A stretch of 23,229 nt of DNA. Source: CAZQKW01 sp964594075 (GTDB taxonomy: Bacteria > Desulfobacterota > WTBG01 > CAIYCZ01). The DNA lies in assembly GCA_964594075.1 (NCBI GenBank), contig CAZQKW010000052.1:1-23229 (forward strand), given 5' to 3'. Position numbers and translations under genes: made by a program. How positions within the stretch are numbered: position 1 is the stretch's first letter; each line of letters begins with the position of its first letter. Below are positions 1 to 6,985 of this stretch, piece by piece. Below the pieces are notes generated by a model. That model was not told the origin of the DNA and did no database searches. It saw nothing but the letters and a program-made list of their open reading frames with translations.

Positions 1-1
1 T

Positions 2-61
2 ATTAACGGTATGACCCCGGAGGAGAAACTCATTGCTTACTTTTTCCCCGAAAAATTGTAA
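2..61 (+). CDS. C-terminal end of an unidentified protein (partial)
   Basis: An open frame enters from the left edge and ends at a TAA at 59-61. It encodes a tail reading GMTPEEKLIAYFFPEKL. The tail looks like a natural protein end (charged, with a hydrophobic patch), but it is too short to assign to a family. It points the same way as the thioredoxin gene, with almost 500 bases between them, so there is no reason to place both in one operon. The frame could also be a chance opening. Confidence 0.4.
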   Translation: MNGMTPEEKLIAYFFPEKL

Positions 62-551
62 ATAACGCTGGACTTTCTTACATTTAAACAGTATCTTCCC
101 TCAAACAGTATTCCTGCAATTCAAACAAATCGCATAAAGAAGCGGAAACTAAAAATTTTGCCAACTGAAAAAAGCGCCCCACAAATCCTTGTGCTTTTCT
201 TCATTCGCATCAAGAAAAAATCTAAACAAAGATATTTGAAATTTATTTGGCTTCTGATTCATTTGTTCGGGCTCAGTGCTTGCGGCAATGGGTCGTGTGT
301 TCGCCGCAGCCATTGCTCACCCCGACCATAACTGTTTTCACCAAGAGCTAAACGATACCACGCTGAGAGCACAATTCTCAGATTTAAACAGGTAAGAATC
401 TTACTATTTAAAAAAAGCTAATTTAACCGTGCGACTGCTGATTATTCTTGCATTATCATGGGTTATTTTTTATGTTGAATAATATAAACCAATTTTGTCC
501 CAGCAAGAACCCTGAAATCCAACAAATATAGTTATGTATAAGGAGAGTACC
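62..551. other. Non-coding stretch with overlapping inverted repeats
   Basis: No convincing gene is seen in this 490-base stretch. It holds a compact set of complementary arms: TGCGGC (281-286) with GCCGCA (303-308), GCAATGG (285-291) with CCATTGC (310-316), and GGTCG (291-295) with CGACC (323-327). The first two stems share bases 285-286, so they compete. The third crosses the second and could give a pseudoknot. The rest is AT-rich. It may be the leader of the thioredoxin gene or a small RNA; no known RNA family is recognised. Confidence 0.4.
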
Positions 552-878
552 ATGGCTGATGAAATCATACTGACTGAGTCAAACTTTGAAGATGAGGTAT
601 TGAAATCAGAACTGCCGGTCCTGGTTGATTTTTGGGCAGACTGGTGTGGTCCGTGTAAAATGCTGGCGCCAACGATTGAGGAACTTGCGACCGAGTATAA
701 AGGTAGAGCGAAAATAGGCAAGCTCAATGTTGATCAACATCCCGCTATTGCTGAAAAATACGGCATCAGGAGTATCCCGACGCTTATTTTTTTTGAGAAC
801 GGCGCGATTGTAGATCAAGCGGTCGGCGTGCAATCAAAAAATAATTTGGTAAAAATGCTCAGCAAAAAGGTGGGGTAA
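552..878 (+). CDS. trxA: Thioredoxin
   Basis: A 108-residue cytoplasmic thioredoxin, the usual length for a single-domain TrxA. The redox motif WCGPC lies at residues 31-35 and the cis-proline at residue 76 (SIPT), both expected for disulfide exchange with thioredoxin reductase and client proteins. There is no signal peptide. An in-frame ATG exists at 534, but the ATG at 552 is preceded by AAGGAGAG at good spacing and gives the normal TrxA N-terminus, so 552 is preferred. The neighbouring downstream gene is on the opposite strand and convergent, so trxA is probably transcribed alone. Identification is secure; which of several thioredoxins this is in the cell cannot be told. Confidence 0.95.
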   Translation: MADEIILTESNFEDEVLKSELPVLVDFWADWCGPCKMLAPTIEELATEYKGRAKIGKLNVDQHPAIAEKYGIRSIPTLIFFENGAIVDQAVGVQSKNNLVKMLSKKVG

Positions 879-938
879 TTAGTTCTTTTTTAAATCGAAA
901 ACTTTTAGCCAGACCTGCCGTCAGTGGTCTCTCCTGGT

Positions 939-2000
939 TTATTCCTGGTGCGCACATTTGAACTGACATGCTCTCACCAGGCCCAACGGACCGGTGAGCA
1001 TCATGTTGCCGCCCGGCGCGGCAAATATAACAGGCAGACCGGTCAGACGCATTTTTTCGCGATGGGGTCCGGTAACTATTATCTGTTCATATGACACAGA
1101 ACCGGGATTCAAATAAAGCACCCCGTGACCCCCGTCATTGAAGACCTCGCGCGAAGTGATATGCTGCTGGCAAAACCGGGTTATCAAATGCCGCAGTTTT
1201 TCCGGTGTGAGCATTCCGGTATGGTGCTCAAACAGTGCTTCAATCTTACGGTCTTTAATCAGCACCGCCAGGGTGTGATCATTTCCTACATTAACAATAA
1301 CCGAGGGCGAGTTATATTCCTCAATACATCCCAGCACGGCACAAAAAGCGGTATCCATCACCAGTATCCTTTCGGAAAAGTTTTTTTGCAGATGCTTTAT
1401 CAGCGATGTCATGCGGGTAAAAAAAGGCGGCACTTCGTCAGCCCAGTAGGCGCAATGTGCCGGAGTATTGTCCTGGCGCAGGCGTTGCGCGATGACCTCA
1501 AAACGAAATTCCCGATCTGATTTTCCTTCTGCTGAAACGCCATGATCCTGCACTGCCACCGCAATGATTTCGACATCTACATCCTCGGCAAAGTTTGACA
1601 GAAACTGTTGTAAGAGAGGAAAATCCACTTCTTTTATAAAAAGGCGCATCCCATTAAAATCATGGGGCGGATTCCCGATGTGAATTCCCAGACTTTTCAC
1701 CCGGTCAAGGTTATCTCTGACCGAGGCCGCTGCCTCTGGATCCATGTAAACGTGGTAACCCTTATTGATGTGCTGTATCAATGCATGGGTAATGCGCCCG
1801 CCGCCAATGGTTGAACCATAAATATACAAATCCTGCGTGCAGCGTTCGATCATTTTGTTATAAAAAGCTGTCGGCGAGGGGAGTATAAGCGAAATACAGT
1901 TTTCAATGTTCTGCGCGGGATCGTAAAGAAGAATGTCCTGTGTCCCTTGGCCAATGTCAATGGCAAGAATTTTTTTGGTGGCGCGAACGATCCCGGTCAC
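939..2000 (-). CDS. DUF1786 family actin-like-fold protein
   Basis: A 353-residue protein that matches the DUF1786 family, sometimes labelled putative pyruvate formate-lyase activating enzyme. The N-terminus has an actin/Hsp70-type phosphate-1 loop, IDIGQGTQD, around residues 14-22, with D15, G17, G19, T20 and D22. VNVGNDHTLAV further on looks like a phosphate-2 loop. It lacks the radical SAM CxxxCxxC motif, so the activase label is unsupported. The GTG start overlaps the stop of the upstream P-loop gene in a GTGA arrangement, indicating translational coupling. Being third in a transcript led by a Moco riboswitch and moaA, it is plausibly an ATP-dependent factor in molybdenum or tungsten cofactor handling. 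That role is inference from context. Confidence 0.75.
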   Translation of the reverse strand: MTGIVRATKKILAIDIGQGTQDILLYDPAQNIENCISLILPSPTAFYNKMIERCTQDLYIYGSTIGGGRITHALIQHINKGYHVYMDPEAAASVRDNLDRVKSLGIHIGNPPHDFNGMRLFIKEVDFPLLQQFLSNFAEDVDVEIIAVAVQDHGVSAEGKSDREFRFEVIAQRLRQDNTPAHCAYWADEVPPFFTRMTSLIKHLQKNFSERILVMDTAFCAVLGCIEEYNSPSVIVNVGNDHTLAVLIKDRKIEALFEHHTGMLTPEKLRHLITRFCQQHITSREVFNDGGHGVLYLNPGSVSYEQIIVTGPHREKMRLTGLPVIFAAPGGNMMLTGPLGLVRACQFKCAHQE

Positions 2001-2605
2001 GGGGGCGATCCTTTCGCGAACGGGTGGCGTTGCAGAACCGTCTTGAGAAACGAGGTAACGCTTGAGGGGTTGCTCAAGTTTAGCGTTGTTATTACCGCAG
2101 TGGGGTTTGCCTCGCGCAGCGTTTTTTCATGAGCGGTCGTGACGGCGCTGCTATCCCGAATATTGTTAATGATGACGTGAGCTTTTTTCAAAGCATACAG
2201 CCTGCTGGGCTTAAGCCGTTGCAGCTCCCCGCCATAGACAAAGAAGGCAAGGTCAGGATTGATATAGGTGAGAATGCTGTTGCCTTCAATCAGCACCCCC
2301 GCACAATCGACCAGCAGGGAACAAGCCTGTTCCATTGATTCGATGAGGTTGTGCTCTGGCGTTCTCACCCAAACCACCTGTTTTGCACCGCTGCATTTGA
2401 GTCGGTAGGTGTCCTTGCCCGGCACCAAAATAGCTGCATCGTCACAGACAACGGCAGTGAAAAGATCTTCTATGGTGATTTTAATAGCCGCAAAATTTTT
2501 TAGTAACGGGAGCAGGTACTCGGCAAGCAAGGTTTTTCCTATGCCGGACTGCGCACCGGAAACGGTGACAATATACGTATGGCTCAAACAGGAAACAAGG
2601 GACAT
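1997..2605 (-). CDS. MobB-like P-loop NTPase
   Basis: A 202-residue protein with a P-loop-like motif, GAQSGIGKT, at residues 17-25, followed by a small G3E/MobB-like fold: an acidic stretch, VDCAGVLIEGN around the middle, and IINNIRDS near the C-terminal third, where a nucleotide-specificity element would lie. MobB proteins bind GTP and assist MobA in making molybdopterin guanine dinucleotide. The position between moaA and DUF1786 behind a Moco riboswitch fits a cofactor role. The motif is not a canonical GxxxxGK[ST], since alanine replaces the first glycine, and the sequence diverges from E. coli MobB, so the call is to superfamily level. It overlaps the downstream gene by 4 bases. No strong ribosome binding site precedes the ATG. 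Confidence 0.65.
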   Translation of the reverse strand: MSLVSCLSHTYIVTVSGAQSGIGKTLLAEYLLPLLKNFAAIKITIEDLFTAVVCDDAAILVPGKDTYRLKCSGAKQVVWVRTPEHNLIESMEQACSLLVDCAGVLIEGNSILTYINPDLAFFVYGGELQRLKPSRLYALKKAHVIINNIRDSSAVTTAHEKTLREANPTAVITTLNLSNPSSVTSFLKTVLQRHPFAKGSPP

Positions 2606-2687
2606 ACCGCGTATCCGCTGCTTTTAAACACACCCAGGGTGGTAAATGGCATGTGATTTATTCACGATTTCCGGAGTGGCGAACAGC

Positions 2688-3677
2688 TTAGCCTCCAATT
2701 GCAGACATTCCGCGTGCACATTTTTTAAACACAGGCTCTGCCGCATGGTGTTTTTGCGGTTTTGAAAGAATTGCATCAGTTATGATACGTTCCAGCTCTT
2801 GGTCGCTCCACCCGTTTCGCAACGGGGTCTTGAGGTCAACTTCGGCATCGGAAAAAAGGCAGGTGCGTAATTTGCCATCGGCAGTCAGGCGCAGGCGGTT
2901 GCATGTTGCGCAGAAATGACTACTTATAGAACTGATAAACCCCAGTTTGCCCGGTGCACCCGGGAAAGCAAACATCTGAGCAGGTCCGGCACCGTTATTG
3001 TTCTGGATTTGGACCAGTCTCCCGAGAGCAGTAATTCTTTTTTTGATTTCTTCTGTAGAGACAAACCGTTCTTTACTCCAGCCATTTTCGTTGCCAATGG
3101 GCATGTATTCAATGAATCTGACATGCACCGCATGTTTCCAAGAAAGACCGGCAAAAGCCGTAATTTCATCGTCGTTAATACCGCGTATTACTACCATATT
3201 TATTTTGAGAGGAGAAAACCCGACACCATTTGCTATTTTGATTCCCTCAAGCACCTGATTGATGTTGCCCCCTCTGGTTATCATCTCATATTTTTCATGG
3301 TTTAGCGTATCAAGACTGATATTGAGCCGTTTAAGTCCCGCTTTGCGGAGTGCTTCAGCGGCGGAGCCCAGCAGAATTCCGTTAGTGGTCATCGAGAGAT
3401 CCGTGATACCCTCAAGGGCAGCAAGTTCGGCAATAAACTCAACAAGACCCTTTCTCACCAACGGTTCGCCTCCGGTAATTCTTATCTTTGAAATGCCTTT
3501 AGCTGCTGCGATCCGGGCGATTCTTAAAAGTTCCTCATAATGGAGTATATCGTTGTGCCCGAGAAGTGAAATTCCCTCCTTGGGCATACAATAGATACAC
3601 CGCAGATTGCAGCGATCTGTTACCGAAATGCGCAAATAGTTTATGTGCCGGTTAAAAGCGTCAATCAGTTGTATCAT
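2688..3677 (-). CDS. moaA: GTP 3',8-cyclase MoaA
   Basis: A 329-residue radical SAM enzyme that converts GTP to 3',8-cyclo-GTP, the first step of molybdopterin synthesis. The N-terminal [4Fe-4S]-SAM motif CNLRCIYC places cysteines at residues 23, 27 and 30. A second cluster motif, CATCNRLR followed by LRTC, lies around residues 255-275. The protein ends in the conserved Gly-Gly tail (SAIGG) needed by this family. Length and motif order are as expected. It is the first gene after the Moco-family riboswitch and terminator at 3700-3839, so its transcription should fall when cofactor is plentiful. The ATG lacks a strong Shine-Dalgarno sequence. Identification is secure. Confidence 0.96.
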   Translation of the reverse strand: MIQLIDAFNRHINYLRISVTDRCNLRCIYCMPKEGISLLGHNDILHYEELLRIARIAAAKGISKIRITGGEPLVRKGLVEFIAELAALEGITDLSMTTNGILLGSAAEALRKAGLKRLNISLDTLNHEKYEMITRGGNINQVLEGIKIANGVGFSPLKINMVVIRGINDDEITAFAGLSWKHAVHVRFIEYMPIGNENGWSKERFVSTEEIKKRITALGRLVQIQNNNGAGPAQMFAFPGAPGKLGFISSISSHFCATCNRLRLTADGKLRTCLFSDAEVDLKTPLRNGWSDQELERIITDAILSKPQKHHAAEPVFKKCARGMSAIGG

Positions 3678-3699
3678 ACTGTTTGAAAGACTGAGAAAT

Positions 3700-3733
3700 A
3701 AAAAACCCTGACCCGAACGGAAGCGAATCAGGG
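3700..3733 (-). terminator. Intrinsic terminator in the moaA leader
   Basis: On the minus strand, CCCUGA and UCAGGG form the base of a hairpin, extended by U-G, U-G, C-G and G-C pairs around a short loop (3706-3733). Six uridines follow (3705-3700). It sits just after the riboswitch aptamer and about 25 bases before the moaA start, the position of an expression platform. Ligand binding would therefore control read-through, although no alternative antiterminator helix has been worked out. Confidence 0.8.
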
Positions 3734-3745
3734 AACTATTGTTTC

Positions 3746-3839
3746 TCTCCTTTCCGGTCGGGAGGTTGAGCCGTTTCCAGCAAAACCCTGTCGGCCATTA
3801 CCCATGGAATTAATTTCTTTAGGGATAATGACTCGGAGA
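3746..3839 (-). ncRNA. Molybdenum/tungsten cofactor (Moco-family) riboswitch
   Basis: Read on the minus strand, the RNA has the landmarks of the Moco RNA motif upstream of E. coli moaA. Helix P1 pairs UCUCC (3839-3835) with GGAGA (3750-3746). A GAGUCA block follows, as in GGGUCA of E. coli. Helix P2 pairs CAUUA-U-CCC with GGGUAAUG. Then come GCCGACAGGG (E. coli GCCACCAGGG), CCUCCCG, and CCGGAAAGGAG (E. coli CUGGAAAGGUG). Between CAGGG and CCUCCCG there is an imperfect helix, UUuuGC with GCucAA. P3 is reported to separate Moco-type (present) from tungsten-type (reduced) members; its weakness leaves the metal preference open. The known ligand class is intact cofactor, repressing synthesis genes. 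Confidence 0.85.
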
Positions 3840-3851
3840 TTATTCTATTAA

Positions 3852-3881
3852 AGGATAAAATAATATGTGGGTGGTTGTCAA
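3852..3881 (-). promoter_or_regulatory. Sigma-70-type promoter for the moaA transcript
   Basis: On the minus strand a perfect TTGACA (3881-3876) is followed after 18 bases by TATCCT (3857-3852), four of six matches to the -10 consensus. The expected start point, about seven bases on, falls a few bases before helix P1 of the riboswitch. That spacing supports both calls. Confidence 0.65.
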
Positions 3882-3989
3882 GTGATAGACGAGCGTTTTG
3901 CCTCAATTTTCAGGATAATCTTTGGGAAAGGTTCTGTTAGAAAAAGCAGAACTGGAAGAGCCACCTGTTAGTAAATGAAGAAAGCAGAG

Positions 3990-4391
3990 CTAAAGGAGTA
4001 TAGTTTTTCTATATATGTCATGCTCTTCGTGGTCTTCGTCCCTCTGTTCGTAGCACAGGAGGTAGACGGCGTGAGGACTTTGGTTTTTGAAAGCATGCGT
4101 CACATCTGCTTCAATTCGAAAGAGTACCGGGCGATCCCCCTGGATCAATTCTTCTTTGCGTTCACCGCTGCGGTTATCTTCAAAGACCGCCAGGGTGGGG
4201 CCCGATAAAATAAGCGTGTATTCTATCGTTTTCCGATGATAATGATTGCCGCGCACCGCGCCGGGTCTGAGAAATGGAAGATGAACATTGCACAACCTGC
4301 GCTTGTCAAGTTCTGCATTCTCTATTGGCCAGACGACCCACCCGCGTTCATCTTCTTTCAATGGTATCTCAATGTGTTTTACTTTTTCCAT
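3990..4391 (-). CDS. Cupin-fold protein (WxcM/FdtA-like)
   Basis: A 133-residue protein with one cupin barrel. The first cupin motif is GNHYHRKTIEY, with the HxH pair usual for metal or sugar contact, and LILSG and FRIEADVTHAF mark the later strands. The pattern RGNHYH resembles the WxcM/FdtA sugar 3,4-ketoisomerase group and dTDP-sugar epimerase relatives, but similar motifs occur in many small cupins. No sugar-nucleotide genes are adjacent, so no substrate is assigned. It lies 23 bases after the NmrA-like gene on the same strand, which suggests co-transcription. The ATG and the length are typical for a single-domain cupin. Confidence 0.65.
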   Translation of the reverse strand: MEKVKHIEIPLKEDERGWVVWPIENAELDKRRLCNVHLPFLRPGAVRGNHYHRKTIEYTLILSGPTLAVFEDNRSGERKEELIQGDRPVLFRIEADVTHAFKNQSPHAVYLLCYEQRDEDHEEHDIYRKTILL

Positions 4392-4414
4392 GGCATTACA
4401 GCAGGGAAAGTGAA

Positions 4415-5332
4415 TTATGGTGTTTGCGGCGGTTGCGTAATGATGTTTCCCGTTTTTAAATAATCCTCCAAATGACGGGCAAAACTGCCCTGTCTGATGG
4501 CGAATATCTGGTGCATTTCTTTAATATCGCACGTGCTGCCTCCCGTGAAGGCAGAGACCAGCCCTTTTGCATTATACACATCATTCGTAACAAAATCTAT
4601 GCAGGAGGCTAAGAGTCGCGCGACACCCGGGGGAATAAAAACAAAGCTGACATTTCTGCCCAAGCAACGGGAAAAGAGATGTTGCAGCTCAAGAAATGTG
4701 TATTCTTCTTCTCCGGCAACTTCAATGATGCGACGCGCAGCCTTTGGGTTGTCAAGCGCATCGGCAATGCACCATGCGAGATCCTCGGGAAGAATCGGGC
4801 GGACTTTTTCCTCCCGTTTCATGAACATTGGCGCCCAGCCTTTCCGTTGCAATCTGTTTCCCAGTAAAATGGACAAATCAGTGGCAAGGGTGGTAATTCT
4901 AAAGACCGTATAGTCAACACCACTCACAGTCAGCAAATCTTCAACAAGCTTTTTTATCCTGCCGTGTTCGAAATTGCCAAACTTGGCCAGCCCCCAGTAA
5001 CTGGTAAAAATGAAATTCTTAACTCCTGCCGCCTGAGCACGTTTGATCAGGGACAAATTGCCTTCATAGTCATTTTCCCACAATGCGGAGACCCTGCGCT
5101 CTTTGAGGATTCTGGTGCTAAAGGTGCTGATTATTGCCTGCACCCCTTGCACTGCTTGGCTGAGCGATTCACGATCGCGCACATCGCCGTACACAATTTC
5201 AACACCGGCTGCGGTAAGCTTTGAGATGTCAGCGTCTTTGCGCACCAGGCAGCGAACCGGTTTACCCCTTCTGCAGAGTTCATCAACTATTGCTCCGCCA
5301 AGGTGGCCGGTAGCACCGACGGTAAGTATCAT
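4415..5332 (-). CDS. NmrA-like NAD(P)-binding Rossmann protein
   Basis: A 305-residue atypical short-chain dehydrogenase/epimerase-fold protein. The dinucleotide-binding loop GATGHLGG is at residues 6-13, followed by a basic patch (CLVRKDADI) after the second strand and VEIVYGDVRDRESL, the adenine-contacting acidic turn of NmrA and Ycf39-type proteins. FTSYWGLAK stands where a catalytic YxxxK would be, but the spacing is not the classical SDR motif, so it may act as a redox sensor or an assembly factor rather than a dehydrogenase. The C-terminal half resembles NmrA-like substrate domains. It is the first gene of a two-gene minus-strand unit with the cupin. A palindrome lies about 30 bases upstream of its start. 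Confidence 0.8.
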   Translation of the reverse strand: MILTVGATGHLGGAIVDELCRRGKPVRCLVRKDADISKLTAAGVEIVYGDVRDRESLSQAVQGVQAIISTFSTRILKERRVSALWENDYEGNLSLIKRAQAAGVKNFIFTSYWGLAKFGNFEHGRIKKLVEDLLTVSGVDYTVFRITTLATDLSILLGNRLQRKGWAPMFMKREEKVRPILPEDLAWCIADALDNPKAARRIIEVAGEEEYTFLELQHLFSRCLGRNVSFVFIPPGVARLLASCIDFVTNDVYNAKGLVSAFTGGSTCDIKEMHQIFAIRQGSFARHLEDYLKTGNIITQPPQTP

Positions 5333-5363
5333 AGCTCGTATTCCAGTGATTCTAAAAAAAGGA

Positions 5364-5387
5364 TTTATGATTACAGGTAATCATAAA
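5364..5387. promoter_or_regulatory. Perfect 10-bp palindrome, candidate operator
   Basis: TTTATGATTA (5364-5373) and TAATCATAAA (5378-5387) are exact reverse complements around CAGG. The site lies 31-55 bases upstream of the NmrA-like gene in its leader or promoter region and well upstream of the plus-strand gene at 5738. It is AT-rich with no U tract, so it looks more like a dimeric-regulator site than a terminator. No regulator is assigned. Confidence 0.5.
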
Positions 5388-5737
5388 CTTTAGCTCAAAT
5401 AAATATTTAAAAGATTTGATATTATTTGGACGGGTAATAAAAAGTTTTTTAGCACGCAAAAAATTACTTGCAAAGTCATTTCTGTTGACAAATGCGTGAA
5501 ATTTTTTGTAAACATCTTTAACAGGATGTCCCAAAGAGAGGAAGATATTGTTACTGCTGAACCATAAAGAAAAGCGGATCTATCGCCTAATTCATAAGCC
5601 GCGTGTAGCAGGTTTGGCGACTGGTCATGTAGTTTTTGTTTTGTGTAAAGCAACACGATCGTAAAGTCTGAAATCGGAACAGTTTTATTAGGTCCTTATT
5701 AACAACGAATCATTGATTGACGAAAGGAGAATCTTCT
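5388..5737. other. AT-rich divergent intergenic region
   Basis: About 350 bases separate the minus-strand NmrA-like gene from the plus-strand gene at 5738. Open frames here are short and of low complexity in composition, and none resembles a protein. Promoters for both directions are expected, but no clear consensus pair was picked out. The right end carries the strong AAAGGAG ribosome binding site of the next gene. Confidence 0.5.
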
Positions 5738-6898
5738 ATGGCAACCAAGAAAACAGCATCACCATTTCTCCCCTTTATGGAGAAACACGCAAAAGCTCTT
5801 AAAATGAACTTGAAAGATTTAACGGTGGAGGCACTGCGGTCTCTGTTTGGACATGTCTATTACATATGGCGCACCTTTAAACCAGCCTTGGGCGAGGAGG
5901 ACGGCTTGAAGTATTATGGCAATGTATGGGCAGCACTGGCACACATGTCATTTCAGGGCGCGATGCAGAAATTCGGCCTCAAGGAGGTAAAGGACCTGCC
6001 TACCTTTGGCAGGATTGTTGAGGATTGTTTTATCGGGGTTCCGGCCCTGTATGTTACCAGAAGAAGCACCAAAAACGAGCATGTTGGCCACGTTTTATGG
6101 TGCGCTAATCCTGCCTATGGTCCTGCTGACAACACCTATAAGCGGCACGACTACTATCGACAAGAAGTTTATCTTACCTATGTATATCTCTGGGCATTAA
6201 TTGAAGATGCCAAAAAAGCAGGATTAAAAGAGGATATTCTGGTTGAACTGCCGTCTGGCAGATGCCGCGACGGTGCCGCCTGTGCCTGTCAAATAGTGCT
6301 GCGGACCCGTGATGCGGACCCTGCGCGGCCGTTACCTGAAGTGGAAAATCGTTTTGTTGACCTTGAAATTGGGGATCAAGAGCCGGTCATCTACATCCTG
6401 AAAAAGCAGAAACGGACGCTTGAAGAACAGGGCCCGAGCTCATTTCTGGGCTTTTTTGCGGTTGATTTTCTTGCCTGGCAGCAGCTCAATACTTTTGTAA
6501 AAGGAAAAGCGCTGGATATCTATTTAAAGTTGTGGCAGACATTTCCGCCCCTGTGGGTAAAAAACGCCAAAATTGATCTTGAGATCGGCAAAGCCAAGAC
6601 TGCGCGGGACATAGCTGAAATAATACGCTACTGCCAGAAGAAGAAATATATAGGCTATACCATTACTGCGGCTGATGCTAAATCCGCTACTCTGGTTGCC
6701 GCCATGGATCCGTTTGTTGAAGTGGGAGCAATGCTCCAGGCGCCCGCTGGCTATAATCAGGCTCTTGCCAAGATGGATCAGGACTTTGTAAACAATGTTC
6801 TCAAAGAGGCAAAAGCCGATAAAATTGCAACCGCTACCTTTACCTCCCAGATAGCAAAGGGAGCAAAGAACAGTGAAATCACCATCAATGTTAAATAA
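5738..6898 (+). CDS. Uncharacterised 386-aa protein
   Basis: No family is recognised with confidence. The start is the ATG at 5738, eight bases after AAAGGAG; an upstream TTG at 5717 is less likely. The protein is soluble in appearance, with no signal peptide or membrane span. The N-terminal half (about residues 25-190) is rich in aromatic residues and has cysteines at 97, 122, 176, 182 and 184, the last three in GRCRDGAACACQ. A loose likeness to L-2-amino-thiazoline-4-carboxylate hydrolase-type domains was considered but not established. The C-terminal half is lysine and alanine rich. The gene stands alone between a long leader region and a strong hairpin, which suggests its own transcription unit and possibly high expression. 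Confidence 0.8.
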   Translation: MATKKTASPFLPFMEKHAKALKMNLKDLTVEALRSLFGHVYYIWRTFKPALGEEDGLKYYGNVWAALAHMSFQGAMQKFGLKEVKDLPTFGRIVEDCFIGVPALYVTRRSTKNEHVGHVLWCANPAYGPADNTYKRHDYYRQEVYLTYVYLWALIEDAKKAGLKEDILVELPSGRCRDGAACACQIVLRTRDADPARPLPEVENRFVDLEIGDQEPVIYILKKQKRTLEEQGPSSFLGFFAVDFLAWQQLNTFVKGKALDIYLKLWQTFPPLWVKNAKIDLEIGKAKTARDIAEIIRYCQKKKYIGYTITAADAKSATLVAAMDPFVEVGAMLQAPAGYNQALAKMDQDFVNNVLKEAKADKIATATFTSQIAKGAKNSEITINVK

Positions 6899-6909
6899 AC
6901 CTGTAGGGA

Positions 6910-6946
6910 AAACGAATGGGCTCATCTCATGTGAGCCCATTCGTTT
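6910..6946 (+). terminator. Strong 15-bp hairpin after the 386-aa protein gene
   Basis: AAACGAATGGGCTCA (6910-6924) pairs perfectly with TGAGCCCATTCGTTT (6932-6946) across a seven-base loop, 11 bases after the stop codon. The T tract on the plus strand is only three long, while the minus strand ends in four. It may be a terminator working in both directions or a 3'-stabilising stem. Confidence 0.7.
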
Positions 6947-6985
6947 ATGGATTGCTATTTAAATTTTGTGGAGCGGAGGGGACAA

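Noticed and set aside
939..2000. Calling the DUF1786 gene a pyruvate formate-lyase activating enzyme
   Set aside because: There is no CxxxCxxC radical SAM motif; the visible motif is an actin-type phosphate loop.
5390..5656. Minus-strand frame in the divergent intergenic region
   Set aside because: AT-rich composition, no motif, and no ribosome binding site of note; more likely non-coding.
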